Below, one piece after another: positions 8,978 to 23,046 of a stretch of DNA of 64,000 nucleotides (within the stretch, counting starts at the first letter, position 1; each line of letters opens with the position of its first letter). The DNA comes from Sphingobium abikonense NBRC 16140 (GTDB lineage: Bacteria; Pseudomonadota; Alphaproteobacteria; Sphingomonadales; Sphingomonadaceae), in NCBI RefSeq assembly GCF_001598335.1, contig NZ_BCYT01000002.1, forward strand, positions 124,001 to 188,000, given 5' to 3'. The notes beneath the pieces were generated by a model. That model was not told the origin of the DNA, searched no databases, and was given only the letters and a program-made list of their open reading frames with translations. The translations under genes and the position numbers were made by a program.

Positions 8978-10195
8978 CTATTCCAGCGCCCGGATCGCGC
9001 GTTCGTCGCAGCGGCGGGGAACGGATGGCACCGGGCTGATCGTCTGGATGGGACGGGCCTGGCCGATGCGCAGCGGCGCGAAGCGGTCGGCGGGGATGCC
9101 CGCGCAGCCCAGCGCCAGTTGCAGCATCCGGGGCGGCGTGTTCCACCCTTCATAGGACAGCCGGAACGTGCCCCAGTGAATCGGAATGGCGGTTGATGCG
9201 CCCAGCCGTTTGAACACCTCCACCGCCTGGAGCGGGCCGATATGCGCGTCGGACTGCATCTGCCCCTTCCAGAAGCGGAAGGCGCCGATCGGGATGAGCG
9301 CCAGTCGGATCGGACCATAGCGGCGCGCCTCGATGGGCCAGCCCATGTCGCCCGCGCCTGTGTCGCCGGCAAAGAAGATGTTGCCGGCCCGCGTCTCGAT
9401 CACGAAGCTCGACCACAGCGCCCGGTTGCGATCGCTGCCCCAGCGGCTGCCCCAATGATGGTTGCGCGTCACATGGATGCGATAGTCGGGGCAATGTTCG
9501 TAATTGCCGCACTGGATCACCGCCTGGGGCGCAAGACCATTGAGCGCCGCGCCGCTGACCGACTGGCCCCAATCGAGCGCGGTCGCCGGGATGCCCTGAT
9601 CTTTCAGGATCGTATCGTTGCCCAGGCTGGTGACGATCCTGGGTCGGTCGCGCGCCCAGAGCCGTTTGAGCGTCGGCAGATCCATATGATCATAATGATT
9701 GTGGCTGATCAGGACGAGATCGATCTTGGGCAGGTCGTCGAAGCGAATGCCCGGCTGCGCCACACGCCTGGGGCCAAGCGGCGGGAAGGGGCTGGCATAG
9801 TTGGACCAGATGGGGTCGGTCAGGATGTTGAGGCCCGCCGCCTGCACAAGCACCGTCGCATGGCCGACCCAGGTCGCGGTCATGCCGCGCGGCGCGGCGA
9901 AGGGCGCGGGGCGGGATGGCTTGACCGCCACCGCTTCCGGCCAGGCCGGGCGATCATCGTCGCCCAGCAAAGTGCGGGTGATGAAGGTCGATCGACTGAC
10001 GCCCGGCGGGGCAGGGGTGTCTATTTCTCCATCGGGATTGAAGAAATGCGCGCCGTCATAATGGCGGCTGACCGGTCCGTCATAATAGATGCGGTCCAGA
10101 AAGGGCGGCAGGATCGTGATCGCCAGGCACAGCGCGATGACGAGGAACAGCAGCGCGATGCCCGCGCCCCGGATGATGGTGACAAGCCGACCCAT
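8978..10195 (-). CDS. Membrane-anchored metallo-beta-lactamase-fold hydrolase (NAPE-PLD-like)
   Basis: 405 residues from the ATG at 10195, preceded by GGGAGC. Residues ~5-30 form one hydrophobic segment, so the enzyme is probably tethered to the membrane. The catalytic domain has the MBL-fold zinc signature HNHYDHMD, an upstream WVGHATVLV strand, FAGDTGAGDMGW for a further metal ligand, and a final IHWGTF histidine. This arrangement matches the UlaG / N-acyl-phosphatidylethanolamine phospholipase D branch, where substrates are often phosphodiesters or lactones. The actual substrate is unknown. It faces fumC divergently. Confidence 0.85.
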   Translation of the reverse strand: MGRLVTIIRGAGIALLFLVIALCLAITILPPFLDRIYYDGPVSRHYDGAHFFNPDGEIDTPAPPGVSRSTFITRTLLGDDDRPAWPEAVAVKPSRPAPFAAPRGMTATWVGHATVLVQAAGLNILTDPIWSNYASPFPPLGPRRVAQPGIRFDDLPKIDLVLISHNHYDHMDLPTLKRLWARDRPRIVTSLGNDTILKDQGIPATALDWGQSVSGAALNGLAPQAVIQCGNYEHCPDYRIHVTRNHHWGSRWGSDRNRALWSSFVIETRAGNIFFAGDTGAGDMGWPIEARRYGPIRLALIPIGAFRFWKGQMQSDAHIGPLQAVEVFKRLGASTAIPIHWGTFRLSYEGWNTPPRMLQLALGCAGIPADRFAPLRIGQARPIQTISPVPSVPRRCDERAIRALE

Positions 10196-10317
10196 ATATG
10201 CTCCCGCGCTGGTGACGGCCCCGTGCATAGCGCAGCGGTCAAAGCGGGCAAGGGTTGGAATCCCGCCGCGTGTCGCTACATATTTTGCGATCTGTTCTCA
10301 ATTGGGAGTCCCGCTGT

Positions 10318-11703
<1,386 letters not shown>

Positions 11704-11743
11704 TGCTGGCGGAACCAGTCGGCGCGCGATACATTGACCGTTC

Positions 11744-12085
11744 ATGAAGAGGAAATCTGCGCCCCCCGCCCTTGTCCCCCCCAAATCGCACAAGAAGCGA
11801 GGGATATTGCGCAAGGCCGCCCGCCTCGGCGCCACGTTGGTCGCGGCGCGCGTCGCAGCGGACACGGGCAAGAAGGGCGTGATCGGCCTGCTCGCCGGCG
11901 CAGGGGCAAAACGATTGATCTTGCGCTATCCCGCCGGCGCGATGTTCGTGACGGGCGCCTATATGGCTGGCAAGCTGTTCGAGGCGAAGCGCGCGGCCGA
12001 CGCGAAGAAGGCGCAGAAATTGCTGCCCGACCGCACCGGCGAGGCCATCCCGATCGAAAGCGCGCGCAAGACGAGCCAGCGCTGA
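11744..12085 (+). CDS. Small basic hypothetical protein
   Basis: 113 residues, very rich in lysine, arginine and alanine. The N-terminal 25 residues are strongly basic, and the middle (LLAGAGAKRLILRYPAGAMFVTGAYMAGKLFEAK) is mildly hydrophobic but not a clear transmembrane helix. No catalytic motif is visible and I do not recognise the family. It lies 40 nt after fumC on the same strand and may be co-transcribed. Codon use resembles its neighbours, which supports a real gene. Confidence 0.6.
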   Translation: MKRKSAPPALVPPKSHKKRGILRKAARLGATLVAARVAADTGKKGVIGLLAGAGAKRLILRYPAGAMFVTGAYMAGKLFEAKRAADAKKAQKLLPDRTGEAIPIESARKTSQR

Positions 12086-12092
12086 CTTCTGT

Positions 12093-12665
12093 CTAAATCG
12101 CGGCCTGCCAGTCGCGAATGGCCTCGACCGGCCAGGTCAGCATCAGGATGTTGAGCGTCAGATTGTCGCGAATGACGGCAAGCGCCAATAGTTCCAGCCC
12201 GATCGCCAGCGACACCGTCAGCCACAGCGGTGCGCGCGCCGCGAAGACAAAGCCCAGCGCCATCATCGCAATATCGCTCATCGAATTGACGATGGAATCG
12301 CCCGAATAGCCAAGCGCGATCGTCGCGGTGCGATAGCGGTCGATGATGACGGGCGAATTTTCCAATATCTCCCACGCCGCCTCGATCCCCACCGCGAGGG
12401 CAAGGCGCATGCCGAGGGGTTGCCGCCGCAGCAACCAGCGCGTCAGCGCATAGAATAGGAAGCCATGGATGACGTGGCTGAGACTGTACCAGTCAGCGAT
12501 ATGCTGGCTGTTCCCGCTGTCGAGCGCGCCATGCCACAATTCCACCCTGCCGCAGGTGCAAAGGAGCGGCCGGTGCATCAGGAAGAGCAGCCCGAACGCC
12601 ATGGCCGCTATCAGGACTGCCAGCAGGAAACCGCGCCTGTTCCGCCGCTTATGCGATGTCGCCAC
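12093..12665 (-). CDS. DUF2585 (UPF0314) integral membrane protein
   Basis: About 190 residues from a GTG at 12665, with AGGCGGA just upstream. An in-frame ATG at 12719 would add 18 residues and overlap the gmk start, so the start is uncertain. Four to five hydrophobic helices are visible. Characteristic segments are [34 protein letters not shown] and [14 protein letters not shown], which match the DUF2585/UPF0314 family of alphaproteobacteria. The conserved charged residues within helices suggest a transport or enzymatic role, but none has been assigned. It is divergent from gmk. Confidence 0.8.
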   Translation of the reverse strand: MATSHKRRNRRGFLLAVLIAAMAFGLLFLMHRPLLCTCGRVELWHGALDSGNSQHIADWYSLSHVIHGFLFYALTRWLLRRQPLGMRLALAVGIEAAWEILENSPVIIDRYRTATIALGYSGDSIVNSMSDIAMMALGFVFAARAPLWLTVSLAIGLELLALAVIRDNLTLNILMLTWPVEAIRDWQAAI

Positions 12666-12717
12666 TCCGCCTGTCCCCGCCTCTTGCAAAAATGCGCCTT
12701 TCCGGCCACTAGCGGCC

Positions 12718-13383
12718 ATGGCCGACACCATCCCAGCAGATATTCCCGATTTCAAGCGCCGCGGCGTGCTGTTCGTCCTGTCATCGCCCTCCGGCGCGGG
12801 CAAGTCGACGATCGCGCGCAAATTGCTGGCGGCCGAGCCGGACCTGTCCATGTCCGTGTCGGCGACCACCCGCCCGATGCGGCCGGGCGAAGTCGACGGC
12901 AAGGATTATCATTTCGTCGACCTCGAAGATTTCCGGCGCATGGCGAATGACCATGAGTTTCTGGAATGGGCGCATGTCTTCGGCCAGCGCTACGGCACGC
13001 CGCGCGCGCCTGTGGAAGCGATGCTGAAATCGGGCAAGGATGTATTGTTCGACATTGACTGGCAGGGCGCGCAGCAATTGCATCAGATTGCCGGCGGCGA
13101 TGTCGTGCGCATCTTCATCCTGCCGCCATCGATGGAGGAACTGGAACGCCGGCTGCGCGGGCGCGCCACCGACAGCAATGAGGTGATCGAAGGCCGCATG
13201 GCGCGCGCCGCGGGCGAGATCGCGCATTGGGACGGCTATGACTATGTGCTGTGCAATGTCGATGCGGAGGATTGTTTCCGCCGCGTCCAGACCATCCTGC
13301 ATGCCGAACGGATGAAGCGCAGCCGCCAGACCGGTCTGATCGGCTTCATCCGCAAGCTCAGCCGCTATCATCAGGACGACTGA
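12718..13383 (+). CDS. gmk: Guanylate kinase
   Basis: 221 residues. It phosphorylates GMP to GDP with ATP, feeding RNA, DNA and ppGpp synthesis. The P-loop [10 protein letters not shown] lies at residues ~22-31. The GMP-binding signature follows ([19 protein letters not shown]), then the GTPRAPVE and [10 protein letters not shown] segments, and a lid-domain [12 protein letters not shown]. The ATG at 12718 gives a short N-terminal extension; longer in-frame starts would run into the divergent DUF2585 gene. The C-terminus ends at a short convergent gap before ligC. Confidence 0.96.
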   Translation: MADTIPADIPDFKRRGVLFVLSSPSGAGKSTIARKLLAAEPDLSMSVSATTRPMRPGEVDGKDYHFVDLEDFRRMANDHEFLEWAHVFGQRYGTPRAPVEAMLKSGKDVLFDIDWQGAQQLHQIAGGDVVRIFILPPSMEELERRLRGRATDSNEVIEGRMARAAGEIAHWDGYDYVLCNVDAEDCFRRVQTILHAERMKRSRQTGLIGFIRKLSRYHQDD

Positions 13384-13537
13384 GCAGCTGGCTGTATCGG
13401 CAGCCATGAGGACCGCCGATTCTGCTCCGAAATTGACCCGATAGGCCGATCAGCCACGTCTTGTCCGCAATGCTGACCGGCCTGACGTGACGCGGCTTAG
13501 CGGATCATCCTCGTCCGGGCGTTATTGCTGTGGTGCA

Positions 13538-14494
13538 TCAGGACCATCCGTCCTGCGCTTCCAGGCTCGCTGCCAGTTCACCGATCACGCGGTAGCAATC
13601 GATCACATTGCCCAAGGAGGAATTTGGTTCGCGGCCTTCGCGGATTGCGACGATGAATTCCCGGTCCTGCAACTCTATCCCATTGCTGGATACCGCCACG
13701 CCGCTGAGGTCGACCGGCTCCTCCTTGCCCGTCACCAGATCATCATAGCGCGCGATATAGGTGCCATTGTCGCAGATATAGCGGAAGAAAGTGCCAAGCG
13801 GCCCGTCATTGTTGAAGGAGAGCGACAGGGTGCAAATCGCGCCCGTTTCCGCCTTCAACTGGATGGACATGTCCATCGCGATGCCCAGTTCGGGATGCTT
13901 TGGACCTTGCAGGACGTTGGCGGCGACGATCTTGCCCGACTGATAGGCGAACAGGTCAATCGTGTGCGCGGCATGATGCCACAGCAGATGGTCCGTCCAG
14001 GACCGGGGCTGCCCCTTGGCATTGATATTCTTGCGCCGGAAAAAATAGGTCTGCACATCCAGTTGCTGCAACGCCAGGTCGCCCGCGACGATCTTGTCAT
14101 GGACATATTGGTGCGATGGATTGAACCGCCGCGTATGCCCGACCATGCAGACAAGGCCGGTTTCCTTTTGCTTGGCGACCACGGCCTGCGCGTCCGCCCA
14201 ATTGTCGGACAGCGGAATCTCTACCTGGACATGCTTGCCCGCGTCCATGCAAGCGATGGCCTGTTCCGCATGCATTTGCGTGGGGGTGCACAGGATAACA
14301 GCGTCGACATCGGGCATGGCCAGCGCTTCGGCCAGCTCGGTGCCCGAATGTGGCGCGCCATATTTCTGGGCGACGGTCGCGGCCTGCTCGGCCGATCGGC
14401 TGATCACCGATGCAATGTCAACACCATCTATATTCTTGAGGCCATCAAGATGTTTTTCGCCGAACGCGCCGGCGCCGACCAGGGCAATGCGCAT
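13538..14494 (-). CDS. ligC: 4-carboxy-2-hydroxymuconate-6-semialdehyde dehydrogenase
   Basis: 318 residues, a Gfo/Idh/MocA-fold oxidoreductase. The Rossmann motif GAGAFGEKH is at residues 7-15, and the CTPTQMHAEQA and EIPLSDNW segments shape the NAD(P) site. FNNDGPLGTFFRYICDNGTY is near the substrate pocket. In the protocatechuate 4,5-cleavage pathway LigC oxidises the hemiacetal form of the LigAB product to 2-pyrone-4,6-dicarboxylate. It is the last gene of the minus-strand lig unit, 26 nt after ligB. A simple sugar dehydrogenase is the only alternative and is unlikely in this context. Confidence 0.93.
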   Translation of the reverse strand: MRIALVGAGAFGEKHLDGLKNIDGVDIASVISRSAEQAATVAQKYGAPHSGTELAEALAMPDVDAVILCTPTQMHAEQAIACMDAGKHVQVEIPLSDNWADAQAVVAKQKETGLVCMVGHTRRFNPSHQYVHDKIVAGDLALQQLDVQTYFFRRKNINAKGQPRSWTDHLLWHHAAHTIDLFAYQSGKIVAANVLQGPKHPELGIAMDMSIQLKAETGAICTLSLSFNNDGPLGTFFRYICDNGTYIARYDDLVTGKEEPVDLSGVAVSSNGIELQDREFIVAIREGREPNSSLGNVIDCYRVIGELAASLEAQDGWS

Positions 14495-14520
14495 GAAAGT
14501 CTCCTTGAAATAAATTGAGG

Positions 14521-15840
<1,320 letters not shown>

Positions 15841-15844
<4 letters not shown>

Positions 15845-16869
15845 GCCTGCTCTCTTGCCCGGATCTGGCGGGCGATGATCTGGCGCGCGCGCACGCCCCC
15901 TTCGTCGATGCGATAGGCGTTCAGCTTCATCCCCGGATTGGCCAGGATGGCGGCCTGCTGCGCTTCAAGGATCACGCGATCCTCGGCAAATACACCGCCC
16001 TGCTGCGCCTTGAACCGAGCCGTAAAGCCGGCGTCGTCCACATCGAAATTGCGTGCCATGCCCCAGAAATAATGGTGGCTGGTTTCGGTTTCGGGGGTCA
16101 TGAAATCGACCACGATGCCCCGCACCCCCTGGTCGTGCTGCTCGATCGTCGCGCCTGCGCCCACCGGCGCGACGCCGACGTCGATCATCACGGCGGATGG
16201 AAGGACGAACTGGCAAACCTGCCAGCGATCGACCTGGCCAGGCTTTTTCAGCGCGCCGCGCCAGAAAGGCGGCGCGTCGATGTCGGGCATCCAGCGCTCA
16301 AGATAGACGCTGTCCCCATCTGTGCGGCAATGCAGCGGTGCTTCCAATATCTCATGCTGGCCGATGGAGCTGGCATGGACGTAGGTTTCATGGGTGAGGT
16401 CCATGAGATTATCGATCATCAGCCGATAATCGCAGGCTACCGGGTAGTAGCCGCCATCAAACACCCAGCCATCGGCGCTGCATGGCCACAGGTCGGGAAT
16501 GAGCGCTTCGTCGGCCTTGCTCTTGTCGCCGATCCAGACCCAGACGAAACGGTGCCGCTCGGCGACGACGAAGGTTTCGGCGCAGACGCGGCGGTTCACC
16601 GCTTCCGACTTGAGCGGCATTTCCTCGGCGACGCCATCCGCGCCCAGCTTGAGGCCGTGATATTTGCAGCGGATGGAATCGCCTTCGCGAATCCCCATCG
16701 ACAGCGGCAACAGGCGATGGGGGCAGGCGTCGCGCATCGCCACCACCGACCGGTCGAGCCGGCGATAGAACATCATCGGCACGCCGCAGATAGTGCGCGC
16801 CATCGGCGCGGAGTCGATTTCGGCGTCCCAGCCCGCGACATACCATGCATCGGTGATCCAGCTGGTCAT
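15841..16869 (-). CDS. VanA-like Rieske oxygenase (probable aryl O-demethylase component)
   Basis: 342 residues, the length of vanillate O-demethylase oxygenase VanA. The Rieske 2Fe-2S ligands are CPHRLLPL and CKYHGLKL (residues ~45-70). The mononuclear iron site is DLTHETYVHASSIG. VanA-type enzymes demethylate vanillate to protocatechuate, exactly the LigAB substrate, so a role feeding the pathway fits. The partner ferredoxin reductase (VanB) is not in the window, and the true substrate could be another methoxylated aromatic acid. The gene overlaps both ligJ and ligA by ATGA, so it is an integral operon member. Confidence 0.82.
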
Positions 16870-17891
16870 AGTCCCCGCGCCTTGAGTTGGACATCCAGCC
16901 TGGGGAACACCGTGCGCGTATTGCCTTCGAAGATCGCATGGCGTTGCGCGTCGCTGATCGCCAGGGCATCGATATAGCGTTTGGTGTCATCGAAATAATG
17001 GCCGGTCTGCGGATCGATTCCCCGCACCGCGCCGACCATTTCGGACCCGAACAGGATATTCTTGGTCGCGATCACATCGGCCAGAAGGTCGATGCCCGGC
17101 TGGTGGTAGACGCAGGTGTCGAAGAACACATTGTTCATGATATAGTCGTCGAGGCTTGGCTTCTTGAGCATGTCGGCCAGCCCGCGGTAGCGACCCCAAT
17201 GATAGGGCACCGCGCCGCCGCCATGCGGGATGATGAAGCGCAGCTTCGGAAATTGTGCGAACAGATCGCCCTGCATCAACTGCATGAAGGCGATGGTGTC
17301 GGCCGCGATGTAGAAGCCGCCGGTGGCGTGCATGGCCGGGTTGCATGAACCCGACACATGGATCATCGCGGGCACGTGCAGTTCGCACATGACCTCATAG
17401 AGCGGGAACCAATAGTCGTCGGTCAGCGGCGGATGCTGGAAATGGCCGCCGCCCGGATCGGGATTGAGGTTGCAGCCGATGAAGCCCAGTTCCTCGACGC
17501 AGCGACGCAGTTCCGTGATGGAGGCAGTCAGGTCCGCCTGCGGCGACTGCGGCAGCATGCACACGCCCACAAATGTCTCGGGGAACATTTCGACCACGCG
17601 GGCGATCAGATTATTGCAGTGATAGGCCCATTGGGCCGAGATCGCCTGATCGCCCACATGATGCGCCATGGCCGAAGCGCGGGGCGAAAATATCGTAAGG
17701 TCCGCGCCGCGTTCCTTGATCAGCTTGAGTTGGTTCTGCTCGATCGTCTCGCGTATCTCCGCGTCCGAAATATCGGGATAGGGGGGGATCGGCTCGCCGG
17801 CCTTGAACGCGGCGATCTGCGCTTCACGCCAGGCGTCATGCGCCTTGGGCAGGACAGTGTAGTGACCGTGGCAGTCGATGACGAGCGACAT
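16866..17891 (-). CDS. ligJ: 4-oxalomesaconate hydratase
   Basis: 341 residues, the same length as the characterised LigJ. It is an amidohydrolase-superfamily protein; the metal-binding CHGHYTV motif is at residues 6-12, and further conserved histidines lie in IHVSGSCNPAMH and IIPHGGGAVPYHWGR. LigJ hydrates 4-oxalomesaconate to 4-carboxy-4-hydroxy-2-oxoadipate. Its stop overlaps the Rieske gene start, and it begins 3 nt after the DUF1932 gene. A decarboxylase of the same superfamily is the alternative, but the lig context makes LigJ most likely. Confidence 0.92.
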   Translation of the reverse strand: MSLVIDCHGHYTVLPKAHDAWREAQIAAFKAGEPIPPYPDISDAEIRETIEQNQLKLIKERGADLTIFSPRASAMAHHVGDQAISAQWAYHCNNLIARVVEMFPETFVGVCMLPQSPQADLTASITELRRCVEELGFIGCNLNPDPGGGHFQHPPLTDDYWFPLYEVMCELHVPAMIHVSGSCNPAMHATGGFYIAADTIAFMQLMQGDLFAQFPKLRFIIPHGGGAVPYHWGRYRGLADMLKKPSLDDYIMNNVFFDTCVYHQPGIDLLADVIATKNILFGSEMVGAVRGIDPQTGHYFDDTKRYIDALAISDAQRHAIFEGNTRTVFPRLDVQLKARGL

Positions 17892-17894
17892 GGC

Positions 17895-18752
17895 TCAATG
17901 CTCTCCCTTATATCTGGCGCTGACGGCCGAAATCTTGGCGGCGTACCCTTCGGGCGGATCGCCGATCGCCAGATCGCCCAGCATCTTCTGGCGCATGACG
18001 GTGCCGTCCGTCATCAGCGGTTCGATGCCCAGATCGCGCAGCATCCGCGCAGCCTCTGCCATCTCGGCGGCGCGGCGGCGTCCGTGGACGAGCATACGGT
18101 CCAGATTATAATCGGCCCGGTCCGGCCAGGATGTGCGCCGTTCACTGGCGTCGAGCGACGCAAGCACCGCGTCCGCGACGCCCTCGGCCTGCGCTGCAAG
18201 CATCATTTCGGCGGTCAGTGCTTCGATGCCCTTGACCATGACGGATCGGACCAGCTTGATCGCGGACGCCCTGCCGATGGCATCGCCCACCATCGTGCAT
18301 GCGCCAAAGCCGGCCTCGCTCAGCAGGCTGTGCGCCATGGCCGCGTCTGGACCCGACAGGGTCAGGGGAACTGCCATATGCGCCGGGCTGACCGGGGCCA
18401 TGACGGCGACGTCGACATAGCGCTTTCCCGCCTCAGCGAAAGCGCGCGCTGCCTGTCGCTTTGTGCCGGGCGCAACCGAATTCATGTCGCAGAACAATGT
18501 GTCTGACGAAAGGATGCCGGCGCATTCCAGCGCTACCGCCAGGGCCTGGTCGGCGGTGACGAGAGACAGAACCAGCGACGCGCCGGAAATGGCCTGGGCG
18601 GCGCTGTCGCATGGCCGCACGCCCAATGGCTCCATGACGGACCGGCGCGACGCGGCAATGTCGAAAGCGGCAGCCCGCGACCCCCAGCCTGCGGTGCGCG
18701 CGAAGGTTGACCCGGCCTCGCCGAAGCCGATCAGGGCGATGGTGCCATTCAT
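17895..18752 (-). CDS. DUF1932 NAD(P)-dependent dehydrogenase in the lig operon
   Basis: 285 residues. The N-terminus has a clear Rossmann motif (GFGEAG, residues 9-14), and the middle resembles the 6-phosphogluconate / beta-hydroxyacid dehydrogenase family (LSLVTADQA, DMNSVAPGTK, AVMAPVSP). The C-terminal half matches DUF1932, with KLVRSVMVKGIEAL around the position of the catalytic lysine in relatives. No assigned lig step needs this enzyme, so its role is open: it may act on a side product or a related aromatic substrate. It is the first gene of the unit, 72 nt after the regulator gene, and a TATAAT box lies in that gap. Confidence 0.75.
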   Translation of the reverse strand: MNGTIALIGFGEAGSTFARTAGWGSRAAAFDIAASRRSVMEPLGVRPCDSAAQAISGASLVLSLVTADQALAVALECAGILSSDTLFCDMNSVAPGTKRQAARAFAEAGKRYVDVAVMAPVSPAHMAVPLTLSGPDAAMAHSLLSEAGFGACTMVGDAIGRASAIKLVRSVMVKGIEALTAEMMLAAQAEGVADAVLASLDASERRTSWPDRADYNLDRMLVHGRRRAAEMAEAARMLRDLGIEPLMTDGTVMRQKMLGDLAIGDPPEGYAAKISAVSARYKGEH

Positions 18753-18804
18753 GCGCTTCTGGTGCAGGGCCGATCCCGGCGAGGCAAATCGGAACTGGCA
18801 AGTG

Positions 18805-18810
18805 ATTATA
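18805..18810 (-). promoter_or_regulatory. Candidate -10 box for the DUF1932-ligJ-ligABC unit
   Basis: A perfect TATAAT reads on the minus strand in the 72-nt gap between the LysR gene and the DUF1932 start. The corresponding -35 position is poor, as is common at activator-dependent promoters. This suggests the catabolic unit has its own promoter, separate from the regulator transcript. Confidence 0.45.
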
Positions 18811-18824
18811 AGGTCATGCTAAGT

Positions 18825-19982
18825 CTATTCCGCGCCACAAGCGCCGGCGGCCGCTTCCAGATCGGCGAAGAATTCGGACTGGACCTGCGTGGGCAGGAGC
18901 GATGCGCGGGTCGTCATGCCTATGGAGCGGGCGAACTGGTCGGGCAGAGGCGCAAGGGACCGCAGCCATCCCGCTTCAACCTCGACCGCCACCTGATCGG
19001 GCGACAATAAGGTGATGAAGTCCGTTCCCATGAGCACCTGCCGGATCATCATCACGGATCCGGATTCGACCGGAACCGCCGGCAATGGCAGTCCGGACTC
19101 GGAGAAATATCCTTCGAAACCGTCACGCAAAGGCGTTCCGCGCGGGGCGAGGGTGAAGGGGAACCGCGCCAGTTCCGCCGCGGTCGGCGCCTGGCCCGCA
19201 AGGGGGTGGTCGTAGCGCGCATAAAAGGCCGGCACGTCAGCGAATAATGGCCGCTGGACCAGATCGGCTTCGGCCAGCGGCATGCGCAGCGCCCCCACCA
19301 TGACGTCGATGACGCCGCTGCGCAAAGGTTCGACCAGTTCGGCGCGCGATCCTTCGACGATGGTGAGCCGCACCTGAGGCCTGCGCGCAAGAAAGCAGGC
19401 GACCGCCGCAGGGAGGATGCGCGCCCGCGAAAGCGGCATGGCACCGATGGCGATCCGGCGTGTTTCATGACCCCGCAGGGCCATAACCTCGGAAAGACCC
19501 GCTTCCAGTTCCACCTGCGCCAGCCGGAATTCCCGCGCCAGTTGCCTGCCCGCCTCATTAGTCATCGCGAACTTGCCCCGCCGGGTGACAAGGGTGCGCC
19601 GCAGCGCCAGCGACAGGTCGCTGATGGCGCGATGGATTGACGGCGCCGCCAAGCCCGTCAGCGCGCTTGCACTCGTGTAACTGCCGGTTTCCGCCACCGC
19701 CAGCATCGCGCGCATCCGCGACATGGTGACATGCGGGCTGTTGATGTGGGTCAGCGCCGCTGCGATCCGGGGGCTGAGAATATGTCCTGCGGCCGTGGGA
19801 ATCATGCCGTCATGCCGCCGCTCGAACAGCGGCACGCCCAATAGGTCCTCCAGCCGGCCCAACCCTTGCGTTATCGCGGGCTGGCTCAAATTCACCGCGC
19901 GAGCAGCGCCGCTGACCGTGCCCAGATGGGCGATCCGTTCGATAGCATGCAAGTGGCGGAGGTTGAGGCTCCATATGTCCAT
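18825..19982 (-). CDS. LysR-family regulator with two tandem HTH domains (LigR-like)
   Basis: 385 residues from the ATG at 19982, about 80 longer than a usual LysR protein. The first winged HTH occupies residues ~6-66 ([22 protein letters not shown]). A second HTH-like block follows at ~89-150 ([21 protein letters not shown], ending [15 protein letters not shown]). The effector-binding domain covers ~165-370. Its location between the two lig units argues that it is the pathway regulator, probably sensing protocatechuate or an intermediate. It is divergent from ligK across 97 nt. The gene symbol is withheld because the double HTH may differ from characterised LigR. Confidence 0.85.
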   Translation of the reverse strand: MDIWSLNLRHLHAIERIAHLGTVSGAARAVNLSQPAITQGLGRLEDLLGVPLFERRHDGMIPTAAGHILSPRIAAALTHINSPHVTMSRMRAMLAVAETGSYTSASALTGLAAPSIHRAISDLSLALRRTLVTRRGKFAMTNEAGRQLAREFRLAQVELEAGLSEVMALRGHETRRIAIGAMPLSRARILPAAVACFLARRPQVRLTIVEGSRAELVEPLRSGVIDVMVGALRMPLAEADLVQRPLFADVPAFYARYDHPLAGQAPTAAELARFPFTLAPRGTPLRDGFEGYFSESGLPLPAVPVESGSVMMIRQVLMGTDFITLLSPDQVAVEVEAGWLRSLAPLPDQFARSIGMTTRASLLPTQVQSEFFADLEAAAGACGAE

Positions 19983-20079
19983 GGCCACACTCTTAGCCAA
20001 ATCCAATGGCACTTTCCAAACTTCTCCTTCCGCTGTGCCGCCGGCTTCGCCATCTCGCTTCACAGAAGGAGCGCAGCAT
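19983..20079. promoter_or_regulatory. Divergent regulator/ligK control region
   Basis: 97 nt separate the starts of the LysR gene and ligK, so the promoters of both and the regulator's operator must lie here. An AGAAGGAG ribosome site for ligK is at 20064-20071. Several loose T-N11-A matches occur, but no convincing dyad stands out, so no operator is placed. Confidence 0.5.
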
Positions 20080-20746
20080 ATGAGTGGTATCGTCGTCCAG
20101 AATATCGAGCGGGCCGATCCGGCGGTGATCGACGGTCTGGCCAAATGCGGTGTGGCAACCGTCCACGAAGCGCAGGGGCGCACCGGTCTGCTGGCCAGCT
20201 ATATGCGACCGATCTACAGTGGCGCCCGGATCGCGGGGTCGGCCGTGACGATCAGCGCCGCGCCGGGCGACAACTGGATGGTTCATGTCGCGATCGAGCA
20301 ACTGCAACCGGGTGATATCCTCCTGCTGGCCCCGACCAGTCCCTGCGAGGACGGCTATTTCGGCGACCTGCTGGCAACCAGCGCCCAGGCGCGCGGATGC
20401 CGTGGACTGATTATCGACGCGGGCGTGCGCGATGTGCGCGACCTTACGGAAATGAATTTCCCCGTATGGTCCAAGGCGATCTGTGCGCAGGGCACCGTCA
20501 AGAATACGCTGGGTTCGGTCAATGTGCCGGTAGTCTGCGCCAACGCCGCCGTGCGGCCGGGCGACGTCATCGTCGCCGACGATGATGGCGTTTGCATCGT
20601 CCCGCGGGAAAAGGCGGCGGAGGTGCTGGCCGCCGCGCAGGCGCGCGAGGCCAATGAAGGCGAAAAGCGGGAAAAACTCGCCAGCGGCATCCTGGGCCTT
20701 GATATGTACAAGATGCGCGAGCGGCTTGAAAAAGAAGGCCTGAAAT

Positions 20747-20754
<8 letters not shown>
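20080..20754 (+). CDS. ligK: 4-carboxy-4-hydroxy-2-oxoadipate aldolase / oxaloacetate decarboxylase
   Basis: 224 residues of the RraA-like aldolase fold. LigK cleaves 4-carboxy-4-hydroxy-2-oxoadipate into pyruvate and oxaloacetate, and can decarboxylate oxaloacetate. The segment [22 protein letters not shown] contains the conserved G-x-L-x-A and IDAGVRD metal/substrate motifs around residues 98-120. [23 protein letters not shown] is the other hallmark. The ATG at 20080 has a strong AGAAGGAG site 8 nt upstream; longer in-frame starts cross the divergent promoter. It overlaps ligU by 8 nt. Confidence 0.94.
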
Positions 20755-22677
<1,923 letters not shown>

Positions 22678-22679
<2 letters not shown>

Positions 22680-22695
22680 GGCGATCGAGCGCCCT
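22678..22695 (+). terminator. Possible hairpin at the end of the lig unit
   Basis: AGGGCG (22678-22683) pairs with CGCCCT (22690-22695) across a 6-nt loop, immediately at the ligI stop. No proper T-run follows, so termination would be weak or factor-dependent. Confidence 0.35.
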
Positions 22696-23046
22696 TGCCG
22701 CTCTTGTCTCATGCCATTCTGCGACCCTCGCTTCGCATCCCTGTCCTACGCGGTGCCGCTTATGCCATGAAAGGCGCCGGTTCTTTCGCATGTCCGCGCC
22801 TCTCCGCATGCCTTGTGCCGCCGGTGGCGGCGCGCAGGACTTTGCAAAAAATATCCTATTGCGAAATCGGAGCCACCCGTCCGTTCGTCGCCTTTGCGTG
22901 CAGGCCGCGACACTGTGAACTTCGCAAAGCCGTCTGCCCCTGCGAACCGCTTGCCGGCCTGTCGGTCGCCCCGACTCACGGCCGCGCGCCAACAAAATCG
23001 CAGCGCGGCATTTTCGCGCCGCGCAAAATGCTCTAGGTCGCGCGCC
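22696..23046. other. Gap between ligI and the ABC-F gene, no gene seen
   Basis: About 350 bases with no convincing coding frame: in-frame extensions on either strand are rich in arginine/cysteine and lack family features. It must hold the promoter of the ABC-F gene. No repeat or structured RNA was recognised. Confidence 0.5.

Noticed and set aside
19983..20079. LysR operator (T-N11-A dyad) between the regulator and ligK
   Set aside because: Several loose matches exist, none with a convincing inverted repeat, so only a general control region is reported.
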